Shown: positions 37,452-45,706, numbered from the stretch's first letter. The stretch: DNA of 64,000 nucleotides from Sulfitobacter sp. LCG007 (GCF_040801785.1 NZ_CP161805.1:3472001-3536000); one strand, 5' to 3'. Notes: a model not told the origin generated them from the letters alone. A program made the numbers and translations.

Positions 37452-37575
37452 GCTCGAACATCCTCAGGTCGCCAGTTTATTTTAGCTCTTTCAAAGAGAT
37501 GGCCGGCCTATCGACGCCGACTGAAATCCGGAAGAAAAAGGCGGCTCTCCTTTTGCGGTCTTCGGTGGAACTTAT

Positions 37576-37592
37576 TGCAATTTTAAATTGCA
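37576..37592. promoter_or_regulatory. 17-bp AT-rich palindrome upstream of the unidentified protein
   Basis: TGCAATTT-T-AAATTGCA, perfect 8-base arms, in the 268-bp region between the start of the 166-aa protein and the tauC stop. It lies in an AT-rich island unlike its surroundings. It could be an operator for the minus-strand gene 125 bp away. No other signal is recognisable in the region. Confidence 0.35.
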
Positions 37593-37719
37593 TTGCAAGT
37601 CTGGCCTGCCCGCGGGCGCGCACCGCTGGCGACGTCCGTCGTCTGTTGAAGTGCCGGATTACCGGTACGCAGCGCGTTGTGGGCTCAGACGCTCCACCGG
37701 AACGCCCGCTGAACGAAGC

Positions 37720-38985
37720 TTATCCCCTGCCCTTCCAGGGGACCAGGATCCGTTCGGCCCAGCGCATCAGGAGGTCGATGCCGAATCCGATCACGCCGAT
37801 CAGGATGATTCCCATGATGACGATATCGGTGTTCTGGAACTTCGAGGCCACCATGATCATCATGCCCGCGCCCTTCTCGGCCGCCACGAGTTCGGCGGCG
37901 ACGACGGTGCCCCAGCAGACCCCCATCGCCACCCGCGCGCCGGTGAAGATCTCGGGAAGCGAGTTGGGGATGATGACGTGGCGCAGGACCTGCCACTTGC
38001 TTGCCCCGAGCGAATAGGCTGCGTGGACCTTCGAGATCTTCACGCCCGACACGCCTGAGCGCGCCGCGATGGCCATGATCCACAGCGCCGCGAGGAACAG
38101 CAGGATGATCTTACCCACCTCTCCGATGCCCGCCCAGATGATGACCAGCGGGATAAGCGCCAGCGGAGGCACGGGACGCATGAATTCCACGATCGGGTCG
38201 AACCAGCCCCGGAACCAGTCCGAAAGGCCCATGGCATAGCCAAGCGGTATGCCGACGATGGCACCGCAGATGAAGCCCGCTATCACCCGGTAGAGCGACC
38301 AGCCGAGATGCCCCCAGAGCGAGGTGTTGCGAAAGCCCTCGTCCGCAATCAGCAGGGTGCGCGCCGCGACCTCTTCGGGAGAGGGCAGGTAGAGCGGCTC
38401 CATCTGCCAGCCCTTCCGGGGCTCGAAGTTGGGCGTGCCCTTGTCCGAAAGCGTTACCGTTCCGCCGCTTACCTCGACCGACTGGCCCGGCGCGATGGGC
38501 TGGCCGTCGATGGATACGATGGTGGCCCCGTCACCCTTCTTGATCTCGTCGTTGCTCTGGACGTTGATCAGCACGCTGCGCCACTGCGCGACACGGGCCA
38601 CGTCGTTCTTCGCGAATCCCTGACCAGGTTCGGACACCGGCAGAGCCGCCTCGTCTTCGCGCGGATGGACGACAACCGTAACCGTCGCCTCGTCGCTCTC
38701 GCTCCCGGTCTCGGCGGCGTAGGTGAAGGTCGTGGTGCCCTCGAAAGGTCCGGGCATATGCAGGAAGCGCGGCAGAAGCGCCGATCCGGTGAACATGCCC
38801 CAAAGCAGGAAAACCGCTAGGATCGAGATCACACCGGCGGCGCGGTTCGGGCGCACCGCGCTGGCATCGCCGAAGGTGACCGTCTTGAGCGAGGTGTAAT
38901 CATGCGCCCGGCTGCGTTGCTGGAATACGGTGACGGCAAGGTATGAGATCACGAAGATCGCAACGTAGATCAGCAGCGGGATCAT
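37720..38985 (-). CDS. tauC: Taurine ABC transporter permease TauC with a long periplasmic insert
   Basis: 421 residues, against about 275 for E. coli TauC. An additional N-terminal helix (residues 3-21) and the first core helix (about 50-70) are followed by an insert at about 73-197, placed exactly between the canonical SALLP and LYLPSPEEV segments. The insert contains TFTYAAETG, EATVTVVVHP and NVQSNDEIKKGDGATIVSIDGQPIAPGQSVEVSGGTVTL, which resemble cadherin-like beta repeats. The C-terminal core has the ABC permease EAA-type loop SLGASKWQVLRHVIIPNSLPEIFTG. It forms the channel with TauB and TauA; it starts 34 bp after tauB. Confidence 0.9.
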   Translation of the reverse strand: MIPLLIYVAIFVISYLAVTVFQQRSRAHDYTSLKTVTFGDASAVRPNRAAGVISILAVFLLWGMFTGSALLPRFLHMPGPFEGTTTFTYAAETGSESDEATVTVVVHPREDEAALPVSEPGQGFAKNDVARVAQWRSVLINVQSNDEIKKGDGATIVSIDGQPIAPGQSVEVSGGTVTLSDKGTPNFEPRKGWQMEPLYLPSPEEVAARTLLIADEGFRNTSLWGHLGWSLYRVIAGFICGAIVGIPLGYAMGLSDWFRGWFDPIVEFMRPVPPLALIPLVIIWAGIGEVGKIILLFLAALWIMAIAARSGVSGVKISKVHAAYSLGASKWQVLRHVIIPNSLPEIFTGARVAMGVCWGTVVAAELVAAEKGAGMMIMVASKFQNTDIVIMGIILIGVIGFGIDLLMRWAERILVPWKGRG

Positions 38986-39019
38986 GCCTTGGCTCCCGCT
39001 ATCGCCAGCTTCGCAGCAT

Positions 39020-39826
39020 TCATGCGCTTTCCTCCTGACGGCCCATGATCTCTTCCTCCATGTCCCAGATCATCGACAGGATCTCTTCGCGCCGCTGCGC
39101 GAACTCGGGGTGCTTCTTGACCTGCCGCAGGTCCGTCTTCACGCCAAGCTCCGCGAAGGGCAGCCGATATTCCTTGTGGATGCGCCCCGGGCGCGGCGCC
39201 ATCACCACAAGCCGCTCGCCCAGAAGCAGCGCCTCCTCGACCGAGTGGGTGATCAGGATGATGGTCTTTCCCGTCTCCTTCCAGAGCTTCAGCACGAGGC
39301 TCTGCATCTTTTCCCGGGTCAAGGCGTCGAGCGCGCCAAGGGGTTCGTCCATCAGGATCACATCCGGATCGTTGGCCAGACAGCGCGCCAGCGCCACCCG
39401 CTGCTGCATGCCGCCGGACAGCTCGTAGACGGCCTTATCCTTGAAGTCCCGAAGCCCCACGACATCGAGAAGGTGATCGACGATCTGCGCCTTCTCGGCC
39501 TTGGGCATGCCCTTCATCGACGGGCCGAAGCCGACGTTCTCTCGAACCGACATCCATTCGAAAAGCGCGCCCTGCTGGAAGACCATGCCGCGTTCGGCGT
39601 CGGGACCGGTGATGGCATGGCCGTTCAAGGTCAGCCTGCCCCCGGTCGGAGCCAGAAAACCTGCCACGATGTTGAGCAGCGTCGTCTTGCCGCAACCCGA
39701 GGGGCCCAGCACGCTCAGCAGCTCTCCGGCCCTTAGCCTCAGGGTGACATCCTGCAGGGCCTGCACATGCGCGCCCGAGGGCAGGTCGAAGCGCATGGAG
39801 AGATGCTCGATTGAAAGTCCTGTCAT
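39020..39826 (-). CDS. tauB: Taurine ABC transporter ATP-binding protein TauB
   Basis: 268 residues from MTGLSIEHLSMRF (ATG ending at 39826); the frame is open 17 codons further but that part lacks similarity. ABC ATPase motifs: Walker A GPSGCGKTTLLNI, Q-loop VFQQGALFEWMSV, signature LSGGMQQRVALARCLA, Walker B VILMDEPLGALDAL and the His in LITHSVEEA. It is the energising subunit for TauC and TauA. About 125 bp, with a strong hairpin, separates it from tauA. Confidence 0.94.
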   Translation of the reverse strand: MTGLSIEHLSMRFDLPSGAHVQALQDVTLRLRAGELLSVLGPSGCGKTTLLNIVAGFLAPTGGRLTLNGHAITGPDAERGMVFQQGALFEWMSVRENVGFGPSMKGMPKAEKAQIVDHLLDVVGLRDFKDKAVYELSGGMQQRVALARCLANDPDVILMDEPLGALDALTREKMQSLVLKLWKETGKTIILITHSVEEALLLGERLVVMAPRPGRIHKEYRLPFAELGVKTDLRQVKKHPEFAQRREEILSMIWDMEEEIMGRQEESA

Positions 39827-39905
39827 GGGTTCTCCGGTTCCGGCGGGCCGGGCGGCCCTCTGTTCGGGATCGGGCATGGGTGCCGATCGTGGACAGTCAG
39901 GCGAA

Positions 39906-39938
39906 TCGCGGGGACGGAACGCTGTCCGCCCCCCGCGA
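39906..39938 (-). terminator. Hairpin between tauA and tauB
   Basis: In minus-strand mRNA, TCGCGGGG...CCCCGCGA forms a stem with an inner GCGGA/TCCGT extension around a short loop (39906-39938 on the plus strand), 13 bases after the tauA stop. There is no U-run. Such structures after binding-protein genes often stabilise the upstream message or partly terminate it, giving excess TauA over TauBC. Confidence 0.5.
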
Positions 39939-39951
39939 AGAATTGTCGTCC

Positions 39952-40950
39952 TTACATGCCCTTGGCTGCCGACAGTGGGCCGGTGTTGACCGTGCCGCTG
40001 TAGTCGCCCAGCGCCGAATCGATCGACCCTGATTCAACGAAGACCTCGGCCACGCCCTTCATGAATTCCTGACTGCCGCCGCCCAGCCACTTGGCCGAAA
40101 GCTGCGTGTCGACATCCGGGAACACGAAGGTGGCAAGCGTCTCGCGTGTCGCTTCCTCGTCCATGCCAGCGTCCTTGGCGATGACCGGGATCATCTCGTC
40201 GGTATGCTCGCCCGAATTCCACATGGCGTTGGCATCCGCCGTCACCTTCAGGAACTTCGCCACGAGATCGCCTTCTTCGGCCACGAAACTCGCCGGCGCG
40301 GAGGTCACGTCGAAAACGAGGATGCCGAGTTCTTCCTTCTCGGCTCCGGTCAGCAGCACGTTGCCGACTTCCTTCATGCGGCGCAAAGCGCCACCCCACC
40401 CGCAGGCCATGTCGACCGCGCCCTGGCTCAGCGCCGCTGCGCCCTCGGCCGGTGCCATGTCGACGATCTCGAGCGATGTGAGATCGATGCCGAAATGGTC
40501 CATCTGCTTCAGGAAGCCGTAATGCGCCGCGGTTCCCAGCGGAACGGCGACCTTCTTGCCCGCCAGTTCCGACGCGGAATCCTTGTCGATCTCGAGCGAG
40601 GAGTTCACCACGCAGTTGTCGTTGTCGGAATAGGAGACCGCCACGTCGATCGCCTGCAGGTCCTGCCCGCCCGACGTCGCCACGACGAAGGGTGGCACGC
40701 CCTGGCTGACCGAGATGTGCACGTCGCCCGACGCCATCGCCGCGCTCATCGCCGTGCCGGTATCGAAGCTGACCCAGTTGACCTTTACGCCCATCTCCTC
40801 GTCGTAGGTACCCATCTGCTTGGCATATTCGAAGGGCATCGGCCATTCGAGGAAGTAGCCGACGGTGATCTCGTCAAGCGCGTGGGCGGCCTGTCCCGAC
40901 AGCGACAGAGTGGCCGCGGCCAGGGCCGCGCTCATCGTACGTTTCATCAT
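39952..40950 (-). CDS. tauA: Taurine-binding periplasmic protein TauA
   Basis: 332 residues from the first of two ATGs ending at 40950, with AAGGAG seven bases upstream; a longer open frame on the same strand is not used. A signal peptide (about 25 residues, AAHA cleavage) exports it. LDEITVGYFLEWPMPFEYAK opens the mature protein, and ASGDVHISVSQGVPPFVV and VPLGTAAHYGFLKQM form the binding lobe. It fits the TauA/SsuA group in sequence and the cluster supports taurine. It is first in the minus-strand tauABC operon, divergent from tpa. Confidence 0.93.
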   Translation of the reverse strand: MMKRTMSAALAAATLSLSGQAAHALDEITVGYFLEWPMPFEYAKQMGTYDEEMGVKVNWVSFDTGTAMSAAMASGDVHISVSQGVPPFVVATSGGQDLQAIDVAVSYSDNDNCVVNSSLEIDKDSASELAGKKVAVPLGTAAHYGFLKQMDHFGIDLTSLEIVDMAPAEGAAALSQGAVDMACGWGGALRRMKEVGNVLLTGAEKEELGILVFDVTSAPASFVAEEGDLVAKFLKVTADANAMWNSGEHTDEMIPVIAKDAGMDEEATRETLATFVFPDVDTQLSAKWLGGGSQEFMKGVAEVFVESGSIDSALGDYSGTVNTGPLSAAKGM

Positions 40951-41375
40951 TGTTCGTCTCCTTGTTGCTGATCCCCGGCCCTTTTTGCGGGCCTGTTCTT
41001 GTTCCTGCGGCAGCGGTGCGGTTCGCACGCCACCGCGTTGCCCCCCGTGGTCCTGACCCTCGGTGAACACGTGCATGCGCCACACCCTAGCTTGTTTGCC
41101 GGGCAAGTGGTCAACGAATTTGTCCGTGTTTATCAACCCGATACGGGTCCCCGCTGTCAGCGCGCCATCAGGCTCGCCCAAAATTTGCGCAGCATTATCA
41201 GCACCTTGCCGTGGAAGGCCGCTTCCGCAACGAAATCTTGCCGCAGGCTCTGGAATTATGGCATGGATCAAACTGGCCCTAGAGTAGTGCATAAAAAAAC
41301 GGTCATCTTCGGCGATCTGCTGGCGCCAGTCGTGCGCTTGGCTTGCCCTGCCACCTGTCCGGAAAGGCTCGATCC
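40951..41375. other. Divergent tauA/tpa control region
   Basis: 425 bp without a gene. The tpa side holds the paired CTGG boxes and, 17 bases after the second box, CATAAA as a candidate -10. The tauA side has only AAGGAG before its ATG; I find no CTGG boxes within 300 bp of tauA, so its control is unclear. GGAAG-GCCG-CTTCC (41212-41226) is a small hairpin. I see no other RNA gene or small ORF. Confidence 0.5.
41248..41284 (+). promoter_or_regulatory. Paired TauR-type boxes upstream of tpa
   Basis: CTCTGGAATTAT (CTGG at 41250) and CTGGCCCTAGAG (CTGG at 41273), start to start 23 bp. The same pattern occurs before xsc and, inverted, before tauR. In Rhodobacter capsulatus TauR is reported to bind direct repeats of the type CTGGACTTAA before tpa; these fit that core loosely. 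The second box lies adjacent to the probable -35, as for an activator. Confidence 0.6.
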
Positions 41376-42767
41376 ATGGACGGAACTTTCAACGAGAACG
41401 ATCTCAGCCGCGTCGTCGAAGCGGACCGCGCGCATATCTGGCACCATCTGAGCCAGCACAAGCCGTACGAGACCACCGACCCGCGCATCATCGTCGAGGG
41501 AAAGGGCATGAAGGTCTGGGATCAGAAGGGCAAGGAACATCTGGATGCCGTCTCGGGCGGGGTCTGGACCGTCAATGTCGGCTACGGGCGCGAGCGGATC
41601 GCCAATGCGGTGCGCGACCAGCTGGTGAAGCTCAACTATTTCGCCGGGTCCGCGGGCTCGATCCCCGGCGCGCAATTCGCCGAGCGCCTGATCGGCAAGA
41701 TGCCGGGCATGTCCCGCGTCTACTACTGCAACTCGGGTTCGGAAGCCAACGAGAAGGCCTTCAAGATGATCCGCCAGATCGCGCACAAGCGCTATGGCGG
41801 CAAGAAGCACAAGATCCTCTATCGCGACCGCGACTATCACGGCACGACGATCTCTGCCCTGTCCGCAGGCGGTCAGGACGAGCGCAACGCCCAGTACGGT
41901 CCTTTCACGCCGGGTTTCGTGCGGGTGCCCCATTGCCTCGAATACCGCCGCCACGAACAGGAGGGCGCGCCGGCCGAGAATTACGGGCTCTGGGCCGCCG
42001 ACCAGATCGAGAAGATCATCCTGGCCGAGGGCCCTGATACCGTGGGCGGAATCTGCCTCGAGCCGGTCACGGCGGGCGGCGGCGTGATCGTTCCCCCGGC
42101 GGATTACTGGCCGCGGGTGCAGGAGATATGCCGCAAGTACGACGTGCTGCTGCATATCGACGAAGTCGTCTGCGGCGTCGGGCGCACCGGCACCTGGTTC
42201 GGCTACCAGAATTACGGCATTGAGCCCGACATGGTGACGATGGCAAAGGGCGTCGCCTCGGGCTATGCCGCCATCGCCTGCCTCGTGACCACCGAGAATG
42301 TGTTCGACCTCTTCAAGGACGACGCGGCGGATCCGATGAACTACTTCCGTGACATTTCGACCTTCGGGGGGTGCACCGCAGGCCCCGCCGCAGCGCTGGA
42401 GAACCTCGCCATCATCGAGGACGAGGGGCTTCTCGAGAACTGCAGCGCCATGGGCGTGCGGATGATCGAGAATCTCGACGCATTGGCGGAGAAACATGCC
42501 GTCATCGGTGACGTGCGCGGTGCCGGTCTCTTCTGCGGTGCGGAACTGGTGCAGGACCGCGCCAGCAAGGACCCGGTCGAGGAAAAGCGCGTGCAGGCCG
42601 TGGTGGCGGACTGCATGTCTCAGGGCGTCATCATCGGGGCAACCAACCGCTCGCTGCCGGGCAAGAACAACACGCTGTGCTTCTCGCCCGCGCTGATCGC
42701 GACACCGGACGACATCGACCGGATCACCGACGCCGTAGACGGCGCTCTGGGCCGGGTCTTCGGCTGA
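41376..42767 (+). CDS. tpa: Taurine:pyruvate aminotransferase
   Basis: 463 residues from MDGTFNENDLSRVVE (ATG at 41376). A class-III aminotransferase that transfers the amino group of taurine to pyruvate, giving sulfoacetaldehyde and alanine. PLP-site segments: YYCNSGSEANEKAFKM, YHGTTISALSAGG, LLHIDEVVCGVGRTGTWFGY and Lys291 in MVTMAKGVASGYAAIAC. It shows the Tpa-type length and the DAVSGGVWTVNVGYGRERI start. It diverges from tauABC. The inferred order of work is TauABC, Tpa, then Xsc. Confidence 0.95.
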   Translation: MDGTFNENDLSRVVEADRAHIWHHLSQHKPYETTDPRIIVEGKGMKVWDQKGKEHLDAVSGGVWTVNVGYGRERIANAVRDQLVKLNYFAGSAGSIPGAQFAERLIGKMPGMSRVYYCNSGSEANEKAFKMIRQIAHKRYGGKKHKILYRDRDYHGTTISALSAGGQDERNAQYGPFTPGFVRVPHCLEYRRHEQEGAPAENYGLWAADQIEKIILAEGPDTVGGICLEPVTAGGGVIVPPADYWPRVQEICRKYDVLLHIDEVVCGVGRTGTWFGYQNYGIEPDMVTMAKGVASGYAAIACLVTTENVFDLFKDDAADPMNYFRDISTFGGCTAGPAAALENLAIIEDEGLLENCSAMGVRMIENLDALAEKHAVIGDVRGAGLFCGAELVQDRASKDPVEEKRVQAVVADCMSQGVIIGATNRSLPGKNNTLCFSPALIATPDDIDRITDAVDGALGRVFG

Positions 42768-42783
42768 TACGCCTCGAACTGCT

Positions 42784-42812
42784 ACACGCGTCGGCACCTG
42801 TTCGGCGCGTGT
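42784..42812 (+). terminator. Possible terminator hairpin after tpa
   Basis: ACACGCG (42784-42790) and CGCGTGT (42806-42812) form a 7-bp stem around a 15-base loop, 16 bases after the tpa stop. No U-run follows closely. Confidence 0.35.
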
Positions 42813-42870
42813 GGCAAGGCGACCTTCGGACTAGACTTTTGCAATCGGTTACGCCAAGTTATCTCTTACA

Positions 42871-42885
42871 GGGGTAACTTACCCC
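42871..42885. promoter_or_regulatory. 15-bp palindrome just upstream of the AAA-type ATPase gene
   Basis: GGGGTAA-C-TTACCCC, perfect 7-base arms, ending 13 bases before the ATG at 42899. Its position over the ribosome-binding and promoter region suggests a repressor site, perhaps self-regulation. The gene lacks an obvious Shine-Dalgarno sequence, and the palindrome would occupy that place. Confidence 0.5.
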
Positions 42886-42898
42886 AATCACCGGAAAA

Positions 42899-44035
42899 AT
42901 GGGGTATCAGGTGAGCGATTTTATCGTGCCAAGGCCCGAGATGGCCGGCCGCATCGCGGACATGCTCGTCCCCGATCCGATCTTCGGGGCACTCTCGGGT
43001 CTGTTTCTGGCGGCCCCGCGCCGCACCGGCAAAAGCACCTTTCTGCGCAACGACCTCGTTCCCCTGCTCAAGGAGCGCGACAAGGTCGTGCTCTATGTCG
43101 ACCTCTGGGCCGATCGCTCCACCGATCCCGGCCACCTCATCCTCGACTGCATCCGGGGCGGGCTGGAAGAGAACGCCGGGCGCATCAAGCGCTTCCAGAA
43201 ATCCGTTCCCGTCGACAGGGTCGGCGCGCTGGGCTTCTCGGTCAGCTTCCGCGAACCTTCCGAGTTCGAGGGCACGGCGTCCGAAGCGCTTCGGCTCCTC
43301 TCGGCATCGACGGGCAAGGATGTCGTGCTGATCGTCGACGAAGCGCAGCAGGCGCTGGAGAGTGAGGCCGGGATGAACGCGATGTTCGCCCTGAAGGCCG
43401 CGCGGGACGCGGTCAATCAGGACAAGGGCAGCCATTACCTTTATCTCGTCATGACCGGCTCGCATCGCGACAAGCTCGCCGCGCTGGTCTATGACCAGAA
43501 GTCCCCGTTCTTCGGCGCCCAGATCCGCGATTTCCCGCCGCTGGGGCGCGACTATTCCAAAGCGGTCGCCGAACGCATCAACGCCAATCTCGCGGCGCAC
43601 CTGCACGTCGGCCCGGACGAGATGGACGCCGCCTTTGACGCCCTCGGGCGCAAGCCGGAGATGCTGCTCGACTGCCTGCGGGCGCTGGTGACGGCGGAGG
43701 CTGAAGCCCCGGATGCGCTGGATGCCATCGTGGCGCGAAAGAAGGCAGAGGTCGAGGCCGCGCGCCGGGCGGAGATCCTGTCGCTGACAAAGCTCCAGCA
43801 GGCGCTCCTTCACATGCTGGCAGAGGACGGGCGCTCCTTTTCTCCCTTCTCGGCAGCGGCGCGCGAGCGATTGAAACCGGCCAACGGCGGCAAGCCGCCC
43901 TCCATCGGCGCGATCCAGAAGGCCATCGACGTGCTGCGGGACAGGAATTTCATCTGGCGACCCGGCTACGGGGCCTATGCGCTCGAGAATGCCGAGATAT
44001 CCGGCGCGCTTCTCGCGGCATCCCGCGACGGCTAG
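42899..44035 (+). CDS. AAA-type (archaeal-ATPase-like) protein between tpa and tauR
   Basis: 378 residues. An N-terminal P-loop domain shows Walker A AAPRRTGKST with Lys45 and Walker B VLIVDEAQ with Asp147/Glu148. The C-terminal third (about 280-378) reads like a winged helix (SIGAIQKAIDVLRDRNFIWRPGYGAYALE). This is the plan of the archaeal ATPase/STAND group. Such genes are often linked to mobile or defence contexts, but I have no evidence for either here. The taurine pathway has no known need for it. It is on the same strand as tpa and tauR. Confidence 0.8.
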   Translation: MGYQVSDFIVPRPEMAGRIADMLVPDPIFGALSGLFLAAPRRTGKSTFLRNDLVPLLKERDKVVLYVDLWADRSTDPGHLILDCIRGGLEENAGRIKRFQKSVPVDRVGALGFSVSFREPSEFEGTASEALRLLSASTGKDVVLIVDEAQQALESEAGMNAMFALKAARDAVNQDKGSHYLYLVMTGSHRDKLAALVYDQKSPFFGAQIRDFPPLGRDYSKAVAERINANLAAHLHVGPDEMDAAFDALGRKPEMLLDCLRALVTAEAEAPDALDAIVARKKAEVEAARRAEILSLTKLQQALLHMLAEDGRSFSPFSAAARERLKPANGGKPPSIGAIQKAIDVLRDRNFIWRPGYGAYALENAEISGALLAASRDG

Positions 44036-44120
44036 GGATTCGGCGCCGACCGACGCCTCGATCGCCATCGAAACCCCACGGGAAAGGCACGACGGGGCGG
44101 TGCGTCAATTTCACATCGTG

Positions 44121-44156
44121 ATATGGCCAGATTGAAATGGTGATAGGACCAGAGTA
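44121..44156 (-). promoter_or_regulatory. Paired TauR-type boxes (inverted) just upstream of tauR
   Basis: On the minus strand CTCTGGTCCTAT and CTGGCCATAT, CTGG starts 22 bp apart; on the plus strand the CCAG cores are at 44127-44130 and 44149-44152. The pair is inverted relative to the boxes at tpa and xsc and ends 11 bp before the tauR ATG, over the expected promoter, as for autorepression. Confidence 0.55.
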
Positions 44157-44166
44157 GCCTCGATGA

Positions 44167-45666
44167 ATGGCACTCCCGGTCGAGTCGTTCTTCCTGCATC
44201 CCGACGCGCAGGGCACACTGCAGGCGCAGATCCAGCAGATGATCGCGCGCGGCATCCTGTCGGGACAGTATCAGCCCGGCGAGAAGCTGCCATCGACCCG
44301 CAAGCTGGCGCGTCATCTCGGTGTCAGCCGGATCACCGTGACCATCGCCTATACCGAACTGCTGGCGAACGACTATCTCGTCTCGCGCGGGCGCTCGGGC
44401 TATTTCGTGTCCGAAACGGCTCCGGTCCCGCCGGGCTTCGCGCCCAGCCGGGAGGAGACGGACGCAGTCGACTGGAACCGGGCCATCGGCCAAAGGTTTT
44501 CCGGGGGCGACACACCGCACAAGCCGCAGGACTGGGCGCGGTTCCGCTATCCCTTCATATACGGGCAGGCCGATCCGTCGCTTTTCGATCATGCCAACTG
44601 GCGGCTCTGCGCCGTGCAGGCGCTTGGCCAGCGTGATTTCACGGCGATGACAACGGACTACTTCGACCAGGATGATCCGCAACTCGTCGAATTCATCGTC
44701 CGCCATACGCTTCCCCGGCGCGGCATCACCGCGCGCCCCGAACAGATCCTCATGACGCTCGGCGCGCAGAACGCCCTCTGGATTGCGGCGCAGGTTCTTC
44801 TGACGCAGCGACGCCGGGCGGTGCTTGAGGATCCCTGCTACCATGCCCTGCGCGACGTGTTGCGACAGTCGCGCTGCAATGTCACTCCGGTACAGGTGGA
44901 TCAGCACGGCCTGCCGCCCGAGTCGATTCCGCCCGAAACGGATGTCATCTTCACCACGCCAAGCCACCAATGTCCGACAACGGCCACGATGCCCATGCGC
45001 CGGCGGCATGCGCTGCTCGACCGGGCGCGGGAAATGGACGCGCTGATCGTGGAAGACGATTACGAATTCGAGATGTCCTTTCTCCAGAGCCCATCGCCCG
45101 CACTGAAGAGCCTCGATGCCGACGGGCGCGTGATCTACGTCGGCAGCTTTTCGAAGTCGCTCTTTCCGGGCCTGAGGCTTGGCTATCTAGTCGGATCGGA
45201 GCCCTTCATCCGCGAGGCGCGCGCCCTGCGCGCCTCGGTGCTGCGCCACCCTCCCGGACATGTCCAGCGCACGGCGTCCTACTTTCTGTCGCTCGGCCAT
45301 TACGATGCGTTGATCCGGCGCACCTCTTCGGCACTGCACGAGCGGCGCAAGGTGATGACCGCGGCGCTCGAACACCACGGGCTCCAGATCGCCGGGCAAG
45401 GCGCCTATGGCGGGTCATCCTTCTGGATGCGCGCCCCGCAGGGAACCGACACCGAGGCGCTTGCCCTCAGGCTGCAGTCGCGGGGCGTGCTGATCGAACC
45501 GGGCCGGGCCTTCTTCAACGGCACAGACCGGCCGCGCAATTTCTACCGGCTTGCCTACAGTTCGATCCCGACCGACCGGATCGAGCCCGGCCTCGCGCTG
45601 ATCGCCAAGGAGTTGCGGGACATGCCTGGCCAGCCGCCGGCGCAGGCGGCGGTGTCGGGCGCGTGA
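44167..45666 (+). CDS. tauR: TauR, MocR/PdxR-type transcriptional regulator
   Basis: 499 residues. The N-terminal GntR winged helix (about 15-75) contains PGEKLPSTRKLARHLGVSRITVTIAYTELLANDYL. After a linker comes an aminotransferase-like domain (about 120-490) with Lys330 in SFSKSLFPGLRLGYL as the PLP Lys and DYEFEMSF for the Asp/Glu site. The MocR/PdxR architecture and position next to xsc and tpa make TauR, the activator of taurine use in Rhodobacter, the natural identity. PLP and taurine are the expected effectors. No ribosome binding site is obvious before the ATG at 44167. Confidence 0.9.
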   Translation: MALPVESFFLHPDAQGTLQAQIQQMIARGILSGQYQPGEKLPSTRKLARHLGVSRITVTIAYTELLANDYLVSRGRSGYFVSETAPVPPGFAPSREETDAVDWNRAIGQRFSGGDTPHKPQDWARFRYPFIYGQADPSLFDHANWRLCAVQALGQRDFTAMTTDYFDQDDPQLVEFIVRHTLPRRGITARPEQILMTLGAQNALWIAAQVLLTQRRRAVLEDPCYHALRDVLRQSRCNVTPVQVDQHGLPPESIPPETDVIFTTPSHQCPTTATMPMRRRHALLDRAREMDALIVEDDYEFEMSFLQSPSPALKSLDADGRVIYVGSFSKSLFPGLRLGYLVGSEPFIREARALRASVLRHPPGHVQRTASYFLSLGHYDALIRRTSSALHERRKVMTAALEHHGLQIAGQGAYGGSSFWMRAPQGTDTEALALRLQSRGVLIEPGRAFFNGTDRPRNFYRLAYSSIPTDRIEPGLALIAKELRDMPGQPPAQAAVSGA

Positions 45667-45669
45667 GCG

Positions 45670-45706
45670 CTCTGGCCATAGGGCGCGGGGACAACTGGCC
45701 CTACAG
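45670..45706 (+). promoter_or_regulatory. Paired TauR-type boxes upstream of xsc
   Basis: CTCTGGCCATAGGG (CTGG at 45672) and CTGGCCCTACAG (CTGG at 45695), start to start 23 bp, immediately after the tauR stop and about 60 bp before xsc. AACTGGCCCTA is identical to the stretch at the second tpa box. Confidence 0.6.
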
